Source: an uncultured Selenomonadales bacterium
Lineage (GTDB): Bacteria; Bacillota; Negativicutes; Selenomonadales; Selenomonadaceae
DNA: 64,000 nt
Reading direction: 5' to 3'
NCBI GenBank assembly: GCA_900315155.1
Contig: OMYB01000001.1
Coordinates: 242,577 to 306,576 of the forward strand
This document shows positions 18,899 through 28,057 of the stretch, in pieces. The notes beneath the pieces are model-generated. The model did no database searches, had not been told where the DNA came from, and saw only the letters and a list, made by a program, of their open reading frames with translations. The position numbers and the translations under genes are program-made. The stretch's first letter is position 1, and the number at the start of each line of letters is the position of its first letter.

Positions 18899-19738
18899 AT
18901 GAAAAAATCACAAAAGAGAAAGCTACGCATCCGGTTCGGCCGATTCCTCTTTACGCTTTTCCTTCTCTTCTTCATCGCTTTCTTTTTCTCCGGGGGCATC
19001 TGGGTGCTGCATCCGCGCACCTGGCAGCACATCGGTGACTTCCTGCCCCGGCTCGAGCAGCAGGTTCCGGCCATCCAGGAGACAGGAGGAACGCACGCCA
19101 TGCCCTGGCAGGACCGTGCGAGCCGCTTTCTCTTCATCCGGCGCGCCGTCGATGCCCGTGTCGACCGCTCCAGGCAGGACTACATCCCCATCCGGGATAT
19201 CCCGGACTCGATGAAAGAAGCCATTGTGGCCGTCGAAGATAACCGATTCTACAGCCATCACGGCTTTGACCCGCAGGGCATTGCCCGCGCCGCACTGGTG
19301 AACCTGCAATACGGCACCATCGAGGAAGGTGCGAGCACCATCACGCAGCAGCTCGTCAAGAACCTCTTTCTCTCGCATGAGCAGACCATGGGGCGGAAAG
19401 CCGAAGAGCTTCTGCTCGCGCTCGACATCGAGGCAAACTACTCAAAAGATGAGATTCTCGAACTCTACCTCAACACCATCTACTACGGCTCGAACTTCTA
19501 TGGCATCGGACAGGCATCGCAGGGCTACTTCGGCAAGAAACCGAAAGACCTCCAGCTTCCTGAATCTGCCATGCTCGCAGGCGTTCCGAACGCGCCATCC
19601 GTCTACTCTCCCTACGTCGACTTCATGATGGCGAAGAAGCGCCAGATTGTCGTGCTCGATGCCATGGTCCGCGCGGGATACATCGACAAGACCATGGCTG
19701 AGGATGCCAAGATTAAACCCATCACGCTCGCGCAATAA
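18899..19738 (+). CDS. mtgA: Monofunctional peptidoglycan glycosyltransferase (GT51)
   Basis: Polymerises lipid II into glycan strands at the outer face of the cytoplasmic membrane. The 279-residue protein has a basic N-terminus, one membrane anchor (about residues 17-37) and a GT51 domain with the catalytic Glu in VAVEDNRFYSHHGFD, then EGASTITQQLVKN and ELYLNTIYYG. No transpeptidase domain follows. The ATG at 18899 has TAGGAGA 10 bases upstream; an in-frame upstream ATG at 18773 has none. Divergent from argC; one of two complete plus-strand genes. Confidence 0.93.
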   Translation: MKKSQKRKLRIRFGRFLFTLFLLFFIAFFFSGGIWVLHPRTWQHIGDFLPRLEQQVPAIQETGGTHAMPWQDRASRFLFIRRAVDARVDRSRQDYIPIRDIPDSMKEAIVAVEDNRFYSHHGFDPQGIARAALVNLQYGTIEEGASTITQQLVKNLFLSHEQTMGRKAEELLLALDIEANYSKDEILELYLNTIYYGSNFYGIGQASQGYFGKKPKDLQLPESAMLAGVPNAPSVYSPYVDFMMAKKRQIVVLDAMVRAGYIDKTMAEDAKIKPITLAQ

Positions 19739-19746
19739 GGCATAAA

Positions 19747-19789
19747 AAAACTGCTGTCCCAAAGGCAATTGCCTTCGGACAGCAGTTTT
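19747..19789. terminator. Bidirectional terminator between convergent genes
   Basis: A 13-bp perfect stem (AAAACTGCTGTCC / GGACAGCAGTTTT) flanked by A and T runs serves mtgA on the plus strand and the exported protein gene on the minus strand. Confidence 0.93.
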
Positions 19790-19790
19790 C

Positions 19791-20363
19791 TTATTTCTTG
19801 TTTTTCTTCTGAGCCTTTTCCTGAGCGGCTTTCGCACGATCGAAGTGCTTGTAGAACTGCTCGCACATCGTCGTATAGGCAGCTACCGTATTGCCATCAC
19901 CGGAGTTGCCGGCAATCTGGTAGGAGTACAGGAGCTGGTTCGTACCAGCCTGATACACGTCGAAGAAGAACGTCACGCGGTTGTTGTTGGCAACCGTGAG
20001 CACGACATACGTATCCGCGTAATCCTTCACGTTATCCTTGAACTGCTTGGATGCGACATGGCGGTTCACTTTCGTGAGATCCAGATTCTTGTCGTTCTGG
20101 AGATGCTTCACGATGGTATCATACGAAACGACGGTATAATCGTTAACGACATTGCTCGAATCGTAGAGGATTTTCGTGAGCATAGCCTTGTCCGGTGCTT
20201 TCTCATCCGTCTGCATGTAGAGCGGCGAAGCAACGGCAACGCTGCGCACGGAAACGATGTCGGCACCCTCCTGCAGGACTTCCTTATCCGAGTTCGCAAA
20301 GGCAGCCTGCGTGCCGAGTACCAGGAGGCACGCGACAAGGAGCATCTGGAAAATCTTTTTCAT
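19791..20363 (-). CDS. Exported protein of unknown function
   Basis: A 190-residue secreted protein with a signal peptide (1-23, ending in AAFA) and a Lys-rich tail. The body has alternating beta-type segments (VVLTVANNNRVTFFFDVY, LYSYQIAG) that suggest a compact periplasmic domain. I do not recognise a named family with confidence. It stands alone between a bidirectional terminator and sdaAA. The ATG has AGGGGGAAG upstream. Confidence 0.8.
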   Translation of the reverse strand: MKKIFQMLLVACLLVLGTQAAFANSDKEVLQEGADIVSVRSVAVASPLYMQTDEKAPDKAMLTKILYDSSNVVNDYTVVSYDTIVKHLQNDKNLDLTKVNRHVASKQFKDNVKDYADTYVVLTVANNNRVTFFFDVYQAGTNQLLYSYQIAGNSGDGNTVAAYTTMCEQFYKHFDRAKAAQEKAQKKNKK

Positions 20364-20525
20364 AAGATAACTTCCCCCTGTTATAAAATTTACTCATGCA
20401 GGATTCACCGCCGCGGAAAACGCAGCAGTAATGCCTGCACATAAACCGTTAGCCCTATTGTACACCATTTCCCGAAATCCTGCTATTATTTTTTCCCTAG
20501 CACGAAATTAGTAAATAAAAATTGA

Positions 20526-21413
20526 CTATTTTTGCTGTTTCGGATAAATCTTCGCTGCCAGCCGCCGGCCCGTCACCGTCGTAGCAAGGCCTCCCTCACT
20601 GGTCTCGCGCAAAGCATGCGGCAAAGAGCGGCCGATGCGGTCCATCGCATCAATGACCTCATCGACAGGGATAACGGACCGGACGCCCGCAAGCACCATG
20701 TCCGCAGCCGTCATCGCAAGCACGGCCGTAAAGCCGTTCCGCTTCACGCACGGCACCTCGACAAGACCAGCCACGGGATCGCAGACGAGGCCGAGCAGGT
20801 TCTTGATAGCCAATGCACAGGCATGGCCGATCTCCTCCGGCTTCCCCCCTGCGAGCTCAACGAGCACGCCGGCTGCCATACCGGCCGCCGTGCCGCACTC
20901 CGCCTGGCAGCCGCCCGCTGCCCCCGCAATGCTCGCATTCTGGTCGATGACCATGCCGATACCGGCTGCCGTGAACAGTGCGCCGACGATAGCATCGTCC
21001 GGAAATCCCTTCTGCTCCTGTGCCGCATAAAGCGCCGCCGGCACGATACCGCAGGACCCTGCCGTCGGGCAGGCCACGATACGTCCCATGACCGCATTCA
21101 CCTCACTGATGCCTACGGCATAGGCCGCTGCCCGCGTCGCCTGCGATCCGAGATACCCGCCATCGTTCTGACTGTACGCATAAATCCGCTTCGCATCACC
21201 GCCCGTGAGGCCGCTGAGGGACTTCTCCTCATTTTCGATACCGCGTTCGATGGAAGCCTGCATGACCGACCAGTTCTCCGCCATCGCCGCCCAGATTTTC
21301 TCCCGGGGCTGCTGGCTTACATGCATCTCCCGCGCAATCACGATTTCATGGATCGGCACCTGCTTTTCCTCTGCCATCGCGATGAGTTCTGCCATATTGT
21401 TGAAAGAAATCAT
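20526..21413 (-). CDS. sdaAA: L-serine dehydratase, iron-sulfur alpha subunit
   Basis: Deaminates L-serine to pyruvate and ammonia with an oxygen-sensitive [4Fe-4S] cluster. The 295-residue protein shows the conserved Cys positions in ACPTAGSCGIVP, GCQAECG and CDPVAG. The ATG at 21411-21413 has AGGAGG four bases upstream. It follows sdaAB by 13 bases, forming the two-subunit type common in Firmicutes. Confidence 0.95.
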   Translation of the reverse strand: MISFNNMAELIAMAEEKQVPIHEIVIAREMHVSQQPREKIWAAMAENWSVMQASIERGIENEEKSLSGLTGGDAKRIYAYSQNDGGYLGSQATRAAAYAVGISEVNAVMGRIVACPTAGSCGIVPAALYAAQEQKGFPDDAIVGALFTAAGIGMVIDQNASIAGAAGGCQAECGTAAGMAAGVLVELAGGKPEEIGHACALAIKNLLGLVCDPVAGLVEVPCVKRNGFTAVLAMTAADMVLAGVRSVIPVDEVIDAMDRIGRSLPHALRETSEGGLATTVTGRRLAAKIYPKQQK

Positions 21414-21426
21414 ACTGCCTCCTGTC

Positions 21427-22092
21427 TCATCCGATAGCCGGAATGCACAGGGCTTTCTGCACCTGTGAAACCTGCTGGCACTCCTCGACGACTTCCGAAG
21501 GGATAGCCTCATCCATCTCAAGGATCATCATCGCCATCTCTCCGCGATTCTGACGTGACACTCGCATGAACGCCACGTTCAGCTCATAACGCGATAGGAT
21601 CTGCGTCACCTGCGTGATGATACCAGGACGGTCCCGGTGAATCGTCACGAGGGCCGGGTACTGTCCGGTAAGCTCCACTTCGTACCCATTGATATTCGAA
21701 ATGAGGATATTCCCCCCTCCCACGGAAGCGCCGCGCACGCGGGCCACATGCCCTGACTCTCCCGTGAGGGCAATCACCGCCGTATTCGGATGAGCCCCAT
21801 CCAGGTGTACGGTCTGGAACGAGACATCGAGCCCCTCCTCCGCCGCCAGCTTCAGGGCATCGCGGATGCGCTCATCGTCGGGCAGGAAGCCGAGGATTCC
21901 CGCGACGAGAGCCTTATCCGTACCATGCCCGCGGTATGTCTGCGCAAACGACCCGTGCAGGTTAATTTCCGCTTTCACCGGCCGTTCCCCAAGTACCTTC
22001 CGCGCCATCAGTCCCAACCGAACGGCTCCCGCCGTATGCGAACTCGAAGGCCCGATCATCACCGGCCCTACGATATCAAAAACGCCATGCAT
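21427..22092 (-). CDS. sdaAB: L-serine dehydratase, iron-sulfur beta subunit
   Basis: Partner of SdaAA. About 221 residues: the beta domain begins VFDIVGPVMIGPSSSHTAG, and a C-terminal ACT domain (about residues 145-221, ALVTIHRDRPGIITQV) probably senses serine. The ATG at 22090-22092 matches the family N-terminus and lies 11 bases after GGGGG; an ATG three codons upstream is also possible. Confidence 0.94.
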   Translation of the reverse strand: MHGVFDIVGPVMIGPSSSHTAGAVRLGLMARKVLGERPVKAEINLHGSFAQTYRGHGTDKALVAGILGFLPDDERIRDALKLAAEEGLDVSFQTVHLDGAHPNTAVIALTGESGHVARVRGASVGGGNILISNINGYEVELTGQYPALVTIHRDRPGIITQVTQILSRYELNVAFMRVSRQNRGEMAMMILEMDEAIPSEVVEECQQVSQVQKALCIPAIG

Positions 22093-22121
22093 TCTATCCA
22101 TATCCCCCAAAACAAACAGAA

Positions 22122-22143
22122 GCCCTCCCCATCCAGGGAGGGC
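22122..22143 (-). terminator. Terminator after dapA
   Basis: Perfect 8-bp stem GCCCTCCC / GGGAGGGC with a 6-base loop, then TTCTGTTTGTTTT on the minus strand, 17 bases past the dapA stop. Confidence 0.8.
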
Positions 22144-22160
22144 CTCCTCTTCTATCCGTC

Positions 22161-23048
22161 TTATTTCAGCAACCCATGATGGCGGAGTGCCTTTTCCAGC
22201 TGTGCTTCGTGTTCCGGCTCCATTTCCGAGAGCGGTGCGCGCAGCGGGCCAGCCGCATATCCGAGCTTGCGCATAGCGACTTTGACCGGAATCGGGTTGA
22301 CTTCACAGAACAGCGCATCGATGAGATCCGCGTACTCGACCTGCAGCTTCTCGGCCGTCTTCGTATCACCATCGAAGAATGCCTGGCACATCTTATGCGT
22401 ATCCGCTGGTGCGACATTGGAGAGTACCGAGATGACGCCTTTGCCGCCGAGGGAAAGGATCGGCACGATCTGGTCATCGTTGCCCGAGTAAATATCGAGG
22501 TCATCGCCAACCGCAGCGCGCAGGCGCAGGATTTTCGACAAATCGCCGTTCGCCTCTTTAACAGCCACGACGTTCGGGAGCTTTGCGAGCTCGACATACG
22601 TCTGCGTCTGGATCGCTACGCCCGTACGGCTCGGCACATCGTAAAGGATGATTGGCGTATGCACAGCCTCGGCGATGGCTTTGTAATGTGCAATGAGACC
22701 CTTCTGCGTGCATTTATTATAGTACGGCGTCACGAGCAGCAGGCCATCGACACCGACGGACTCCGCGTACTGCGAAAGCTGCACCGCGTAAGCCGTATCG
22801 TTCGAGCCCGTACCCGCGATGACCGGCACGCGCCCCTTGACCTGCTCCACGCAGAACTTGATGACGGCTTTATGTTCCTCATCCGACATCGTCGCAGCCT
22901 CACCGGACGTACCGGCGACAACGATAGCATCCGTACCGCCAGCAATCTGGTTCTCGATGAGGCGGGCAAACTCCTCATAGTTGATGCCCGTCTCCGTGAA
23001 CGGCGTTACGATAGCGACGCCGGCGCCCGTGAAAATCGTCTTTTTCAT
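22161..23048 (-). CDS. dapA: 4-hydroxy-tetrahydrodipicolinate synthase
   Basis: Condenses pyruvate and aspartate semialdehyde, opening the lysine and diaminopimelate branch. The 295-residue TIM barrel carries TSGEAATMSDEEH, the conserved Tyr in TPYYNK, YDVPSRTG and the Schiff-base Lys in VAVKEANGD (near residue 162). The ATG at 23046-23048 has GAGGAGG 10 bases upstream. Stands alone with its own promoter and terminator. Confidence 0.96.
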   Translation of the reverse strand: MKKTIFTGAGVAIVTPFTETGINYEEFARLIENQIAGGTDAIVVAGTSGEAATMSDEEHKAVIKFCVEQVKGRVPVIAGTGSNDTAYAVQLSQYAESVGVDGLLLVTPYYNKCTQKGLIAHYKAIAEAVHTPIILYDVPSRTGVAIQTQTYVELAKLPNVVAVKEANGDLSKILRLRAAVGDDLDIYSGNDDQIVPILSLGGKGVISVLSNVAPADTHKMCQAFFDGDTKTAEKLQVEYADLIDALFCEVNPIPVKVAMRKLGYAAGPLRAPLSEMEPEHEAQLEKALRHHGLLK

Positions 23049-23119
23049 CCTCAAATGGCCTCCTCAAATCAAGAGCTCGTCTTACCTCGAAAATATACAC
23101 AGCAAGCCCATTTCCTCTC

Positions 23120-23148
23120 ATTATGGCATGGTTTCCGTCCACTGTCAA
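23120..23148 (-). promoter_or_regulatory. Promoter of dapA, embedded in a hairpin
   Basis: Minus-strand -35 TTGACA (23143-23148), 17-base spacer and -10 CATAAT (23120-23125). The arms GGTTTCCG / CGGAAACC (23130-23167) enclose the -35 in their 22-base loop and the -10 starts four bases after the 3' arm. Confidence 0.7.
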
Positions 23149-23167
23149 TGTACCGTGCCCGGAAACC
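23130..23167 (-). repeat. 8-bp inverted repeat after the M16 peptidase gene
   Basis: Perfect arms with a 22-base loop, 12 bases past the peptidase stop. It could be a weak terminator of that gene, but no T run follows, so the role is uncertain. Confidence 0.5.
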
Positions 23168-23178
23168 GATATCCGTAT

Positions 23179-26091
23179 TCAGAGTGCGGGCTCAATCGTA
23201 CCGAAAATATCTTTGGCTTCGTTCACCTTATCTGCATTGCCAAAAACACAGAATGCATCCTCTTTCATGCAGGCATCGATAAGCGGTGCCAAATCACGGA
23301 TCTTCTGCGGCGTCACCGCAAGGACTTCATGGCGCGCTTTGGCAATATCTTCCCATTTTACGCCGCGCAGGTAACGCGTCGCAGCGAGCGAGCCCTTCAT
23401 GACCGGCGTGAGCGGCGTATCGAGGCCGCTTACCGTACCGATAACCGCCTTGAGCATCTCGCGATCATCGCAGTCGAAATGGCTGACCCAGTCAGCGACA
23501 TCGTCGAACACCGCCAGTGTCTTGCGGAGATGCGGGTCGCGGTACGAGCCGAAGAACATATCGCCGTTACGGTTGAAGTTCGTGAAAGCGCCATACGCAC
23601 CGCCCTGCACGCGGACTTTCGTCCAAAGGAATCCGTAGCGCAGCAGCGTCTCAAGCACATGCATCGACCCCGTGTAGGCATAGCCAAGCTTGAGGAAGTT
23701 TGCACCCTTGCCGACGTACTGGACCTGGCTCGAACTCGTGAAGCCCTCGTTGCGCTTCACCGTATCGAAATGGTAGACCTGTGTCTCATAATTGCCCTGT
23801 GAAAGTCTTGCCGTAAAGGTCGGCCAGGCTTTCTGGAACGCGTCATAAGTTTTCTCATTTCCCGTGATGCTCACGATGAGGCGAGGACGGTTGAAGATGC
23901 GCGGCAGGATCTCCGCGAAGACCTGCTGCATCGTCACGAACGACGTGTCGAAATCGGCGAGGAAATCCTTGAGGAAATGGTAGTACGGCATCGCAGAGAG
24001 GTTCGCATAGACACCGCCCTGCGTGAAGTAGCTGCTCACGCTCGAGGAAACGATGCGGTGCGCCGAGCGCTGCATACCCGTCTCAATCGTGGAAACCGAC
24101 TCCTCAACGAGCTCACGCACGCGTTTCTTGTCCGTAAAGACGCTCTCCGTAAAGGTCTCGGCCAAAAGTGCCAGCAGCTGCGGCAGCTTCGGCACGAGGG
24201 CTTTTGCCTTCACGCGAAGCGTCGGCAGCAGGGAATCCGGCTCCCCTTCCTTCGTGATGGCCTCGACGCCAAAGCTGATACCACCCGTATGGAGGCCGCG
24301 GAGGTTCGATAACTCCGAATAGCTATGCTGTTTCGTATCCACAGCGCCGAGAATGTCGATGAGCAGATTGATGTACTGCAGCTTGTCCTGCGGCACGGCT
24401 GACGTATCAAAAAGCAGCTTCAGATAAACGATGCCGTTTGTCTCCAGTTCCGACCAAAGGACCTTTGTATCGCCCTCCTCGCGTACCTCGAGCGGCAGAT
24501 GCTCCGGGTCCGCCTTGATGTCGCTGAGCTTGAGCAGCGGAATCGTCGCGAGTGCTTCCGGCGTCTCCGGACTCTGCTGACGCTCCTTGAGCGCTTTGAC
24601 ATCCGCAATGATATTTTCGATGTCCGCCGGCGTCATCTCCGCCTTGCGTGCGGCAAGTTCCTCCGCCGTACGCTTTTCCTTCTCTGCAGCAAGCGTTCTG
24701 CTCGGCTGCATCGTGAGGAGTACGCAATAGGGATTGTCGATGAGGATGCGGCGTATGAGATCTTCGTAATAATGCGTCTTAAGGCCGTCGCGCAGCGTCT
24801 TGAGGGCCGCCTCATAGCGCAGATACTCCTCCGGCTCACCATCATAGAGCCACGATTTCATGATCTGGATGCCGTAGATAAGGCCTTTCGGCGTCGAGCC
24901 GAAATCCGCTTCACGCAGATGGAATTCCGTGCTGTTCAGCGATGCCTCGAGCAGTGTGCGTTCGAGACCTTCCTCCGCATATTTCTTGAGGCAGTCCATG
25001 ACGATCCCGTAGAATTTCTCCGCGCGTTCCGGTTCCGAGCCATTCACCGTGACGCCGAGGAACGGCTGGCGGAGTTCCGCCTCGGACGCCGTGTCGACAT
25101 CCTTGCCGAGATGCGCATCGAGCAGAGCCTGACGCAGTGGCGATGCCTCCCGCGTGAGCAGCGCATTCATGAGCACATCGACGCCGAGTGCCGTCTCCGC
25201 ATCGATGGACGGGACGCTCCAGACGAGCGAAAGGTACGTCTTATCCTTCGTATCTTCGTCCGCACCAATCGGGTACTCCGTCTGCACGCGCTTCATTTCC
25301 GTGAACGGCTGCTGCGCGGCAATCTCCGAATCCACCTCGATGCGGTCGAAATGGCTGAGGTACTCGCGGTCAAGATAAGCGAGTTTTTCCTCGATATCCA
25401 TGTCACCGTACAAATAAATATAGCTGTTCGATGGATGATAGAATCTGCTATGGAAAGCGATGAATTTCTCCTGCGTAAGCTGCGGGATGGCAGCAGGATC
25501 GCCACCCGACTCATAGTGGTACGTCGTGTCCGGATAAAGCGCCTGTGTAATCTTGTCTGTAAGCAGGTCATCCGGATCCGACAGCGCGCCTTTCATCTCA
25601 TTGTAGACGACGCCCGAGTACTGCAGAGGCGCCTCGGGATTATCGATTTCGTAATGCCAGCCCTCCTGCATGAGCACCTGCGGATTCTCACGCATCGCCG
25701 GATAGAACACGGCATCGAGATAGACATCCATGAGGTTCTGGAAGTCCTTATCATTGCGGCTTGCGACCGGATACATCGTCTTGTCCGGATACGTCATCGC
25801 GTTGAGGAATGTATTGAGACTGCCCTTCACGAGCTCGACAAACGGCTCCTTCAGCGGGTATTTCCGTGAACCGCAGAGCGTCGAGTGCTCCACGATATGC
25901 GCGACACCCGTATCATCCTTCGGCGGCGTGCGGAAGGTGATATGAAACACCTTATTGTCATCCTCGTTCTTTACATAAAAAAGTCGTGCGCCGCTCTTCT
26001 CGTGCTCGAAAAGGAACGTCTCTGCAGAAATCTCCTTGATTTCCGACTGACGGATGAGACGGAAACCATGGAGCATATCGTTAACCTTCAT
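23179..26091 (-). CDS. M16C family zinc metallopeptidase (presequence protease / insulinase-like)
   Basis: Large clam-shell peptidase of 970 residues that degrades short peptides. The inverted zinc motif HIVEH gives His65, Glu68 and His69, with a further conserved Glu in VVYNEMKGA near residue 185. The peptidase M16 C-terminal and M16C-associated regions follow along the full length. No signal peptide is seen, so it is probably cytoplasmic. It stands alone; an AAGGAGGACC site precedes the ATG and a TATAAT lies at 26125-26130. Substrate unknown. Confidence 0.93.
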   Translation of the reverse strand: MKVNDMLHGFRLIRQSEIKEISAETFLFEHEKSGARLFYVKNEDDNKVFHITFRTPPKDDTGVAHIVEHSTLCGSRKYPLKEPFVELVKGSLNTFLNAMTYPDKTMYPVASRNDKDFQNLMDVYLDAVFYPAMRENPQVLMQEGWHYEIDNPEAPLQYSGVVYNEMKGALSDPDDLLTDKITQALYPDTTYHYESGGDPAAIPQLTQEKFIAFHSRFYHPSNSYIYLYGDMDIEEKLAYLDREYLSHFDRIEVDSEIAAQQPFTEMKRVQTEYPIGADEDTKDKTYLSLVWSVPSIDAETALGVDVLMNALLTREASPLRQALLDAHLGKDVDTASEAELRQPFLGVTVNGSEPERAEKFYGIVMDCLKKYAEEGLERTLLEASLNSTEFHLREADFGSTPKGLIYGIQIMKSWLYDGEPEEYLRYEAALKTLRDGLKTHYYEDLIRRILIDNPYCVLLTMQPSRTLAAEKEKRTAEELAARKAEMTPADIENIIADVKALKERQQSPETPEALATIPLLKLSDIKADPEHLPLEVREEGDTKVLWSELETNGIVYLKLLFDTSAVPQDKLQYINLLIDILGAVDTKQHSYSELSNLRGLHTGGISFGVEAITKEGEPDSLLPTLRVKAKALVPKLPQLLALLAETFTESVFTDKKRVRELVEESVSTIETGMQRSAHRIVSSSVSSYFTQGGVYANLSAMPYYHFLKDFLADFDTSFVTMQQVFAEILPRIFNRPRLIVSITGNEKTYDAFQKAWPTFTARLSQGNYETQVYHFDTVKRNEGFTSSSQVQYVGKGANFLKLGYAYTGSMHVLETLLRYGFLWTKVRVQGGAYGAFTNFNRNGDMFFGSYRDPHLRKTLAVFDDVADWVSHFDCDDREMLKAVIGTVSGLDTPLTPVMKGSLAATRYLRGVKWEDIAKARHEVLAVTPQKIRDLAPLIDACMKEDAFCVFGNADKVNEAKDIFGTIEPAL

Positions 26092-26164
26092 ATTCTAGGT
26101 CCTCCTTCGTAAAAGTCCATTCCCATTATACCATAAACGAACCCAAAACACGTAGAATCTAAAA

Positions 26165-26200
26165 AAAACCTGCCAGTACACAAAAGTACTGGCAGGTTTT
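26165..26200 (-). terminator. Terminator of the chemosensory/fumarate reductase block
   Basis: Perfect 15-bp stem (AAAACCTGCCAGTAC / GTACTGGCAGGTTTT) with a 6-base loop followed by TTTT, 22 bases past the last gene on the minus strand. Very strong. Confidence 0.95.
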
Positions 26201-26221
26201 TGGAGATTCCTATAAATACAA

Positions 26222-27094
26222 TCAGCCGATCTTGAGCTTCTGCTGAGCGGAGACGTGGCGGTCGAAGCCGATGTCTTTCTTGCTCATGCCCATGGCGAGG
26301 CCGATGAGCTGCTGGAGATGGAGAATCGGCATCTCCGTGCTGTCGCCGATGGCATCACGTCCCTCCGGCTCGTACATATCGAGCTGCATCTGGCAGAGCG
26401 GGCACGGCGTTGCGATGACCTCGGCACGGGCGAGGCCCGCGCTCTTCACGATCTGGCCCGTGCGCTTCATGACATCATCCTCTGCGCCGAACTGTGCATG
26501 GAAACCGCAGCAGAGACGGTTCGCATCGAACCATACCGGCTGGCCGCCGAGGCGACGGACGAGACGCTCGAAATATTCCGGATAACGCTCGTCTCCACCA
26601 TGCTCCATGATCTCCTGCGGGCGGAGGATATGGCAGCCGTAGTAGCAGGCTACCTTCAGGCCGTTGAGGCCCTGCGGTGTAATCTTGCCGTCGAGGAGCT
26701 CCGGATGCTCATCGAGCACCCAAAGGAAGTGCGTAATCTTGCTCGTTCCCTGGTATTCATACGGATGGCCGGCTTCTTTGAGGATGCCGTTGACCTTCTC
26801 CTTGAGTTTCGGGTCATGGTCGAGACGGTACTTTGCCGTGCGCAACTGCAACGTACAGGTATTGCAGACCGTCATGATATCGAGCCCCATATGCTCCGCA
26901 ATGGAAATATTGCGGGCATTGATGGCGAGCGCTGCAAGGTCGTTGACGCCCTGTGCATGGGATGCGCCGCAGCAGGTCCAGTTCGTAATCTCCTCGAGCT
27001 CGATACCGAGCTTGTCACAGACTTTGAGGAGGGATGTTTTCGCCTCCGCTGCTGCGCCGTCGAGCACGCAGCCCGGGAATAGTGCAAATTTCAT
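26222..27094 (-). CDS. Fumarate reductase HdrB-like subunit (SdhE/MfrE type)
   Basis: A 290-residue protein with two cysteine-rich CCG domains like heterodisulfide reductase subunit B: first Cys9, Cys41-Cys42-Gly, Cys77 and Cys80; second CYYGC near 155, LCCGF near 199 and CPLC near 235. It has no hydrophobic helices. In type E succinate:quinone oxidoreductases and in epsilonproteobacterial methylmenaquinol:fumarate reductase, such a subunit replaces the cytochrome b anchor and mediates quinone contact. It starts three bases after the iron-sulfur subunit gene. Quinone partner and direction of reaction are inferred. Confidence 0.88.
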   Translation of the reverse strand: MKFALFPGCVLDGAAAEAKTSLLKVCDKLGIELEEITNWTCCGASHAQGVNDLAALAINARNISIAEHMGLDIMTVCNTCTLQLRTAKYRLDHDPKLKEKVNGILKEAGHPYEYQGTSKITHFLWVLDEHPELLDGKITPQGLNGLKVACYYGCHILRPQEIMEHGGDERYPEYFERLVRRLGGQPVWFDANRLCCGFHAQFGAEDDVMKRTGQIVKSAGLARAEVIATPCPLCQMQLDMYEPEGRDAIGDSTEMPILHLQQLIGLAMGMSKKDIGFDRHVSAQQKLKIG

Positions 27095-27097
27095 GGT

Positions 27098-28054
27098 TTA
27101 GCCCTCCTCCTTCGATGCCTTTTCGGCGACCTGGACAATCTTCTTGATTGTTGCGATTTCTGGGTTGACCGGATGCTTGGCAAGCGGATCGAGCTTGCCC
27201 GTATGCATGAGGCGAATGCCCATCGGCGCACGCGTACCAGCCTTGAGGAAGCCCTCCGACTTGATGTTGAGCTTCGACTCGTCGAGCGTGCCGGACTCCT
27301 GGATATCATCATAGATGGCTTTCGCATGCTTGGCGCCTACGCTGTCCGCAAGGCCATACTGGAAGCAGGCTGCCTTCAGTTTCTCGATGGCACCGGCCGG
27401 ATCGAGGTTTTTCGGACATTTTGCCGTGCATTCCTGGCAGTTGAAGCAGCGCCAGAGTCCAGCATCGATGATGCGCTGGAGGTGATCCTTCGGGCTCTTG
27501 TCGCGGGAATCGGAGACGATCTTCTCGCCTTTGACGAACGCGAACGGATCGAGGAAGTCCTTGCGTCCCAGGCTGTTCTTGTTGCACTCGGAAACGCAGG
27601 AACCGCAGAGGATGCACATCGCATACTTCTTATATTTCTCGAAGTCAGCCGGGGACTGCTTGCAGCCCTCTTCCATGCTGAACTCGTCTTTCGGCTCGAC
27701 CGCCGGGTCGATTTTCTTCATGCGCTCGTATTTCGGATCCCAGTTCACGACGAGATCGCGGATGACATCGAAATTGCCGAGCGGCTCAATCGTGAGCGTA
27801 TCGGTATCATACACCGAAAGCTGCTCAGAAACGAGGGTCTCGCAGGCAAGCACGGCGTTGCCATTGACACGCACGGCGCAGGCACCGCAGATGCCGGAAC
27901 GGCAGGAACTCGTAAAGGACAGGGTCGGGTCTATGTGCTCCTTGATATAGATGAGGCCCTCAAGGACCGTCATGCCCGTCTTGACCTCGATGGTATAGTC
28001 CTGTTCCCATTTCTTGCCCTCGACGAAACGATGAATTCTCAGTTTAGCATCCAT
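27098..28054 (-). CDS. Fumarate reductase / succinate dehydrogenase iron-sulfur subunit
   Basis: Electron-transfer subunit of 318 residues. An N-terminal ferredoxin-like domain holds the [2Fe-2S] ligands Cys51, Cys56, Cys59 and Cys71. The C-terminal part has two ferredoxin-type motifs (CILCGSCVSEC and CFNCQECTAKCP) for the other clusters. The C-terminus is longer than in E. coli FrdB by about 70 residues. It has no signal peptide; if the complex is exported it would have to travel with the flavoprotein. Three bases follow the flavoprotein stop. Confidence 0.94.
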   Translation of the reverse strand: MDAKLRIHRFVEGKKWEQDYTIEVKTGMTVLEGLIYIKEHIDPTLSFTSSCRSGICGACAVRVNGNAVLACETLVSEQLSVYDTDTLTIEPLGNFDVIRDLVVNWDPKYERMKKIDPAVEPKDEFSMEEGCKQSPADFEKYKKYAMCILCGSCVSECNKNSLGRKDFLDPFAFVKGEKIVSDSRDKSPKDHLQRIIDAGLWRCFNCQECTAKCPKNLDPAGAIEKLKAACFQYGLADSVGAKHAKAIYDDIQESGTLDESKLNIKSEGFLKAGTRAPMGIRLMHTGKLDPLAKHPVNPEIATIKKIVQVAEKASKEEG

Positions 28055-28057
28055 GGC

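Noticed and set aside
21427..22143. sdaAB-dapA as one operon
   Set aside because: A strong terminator at 22122-22143 lies between dapA and sdaAB.
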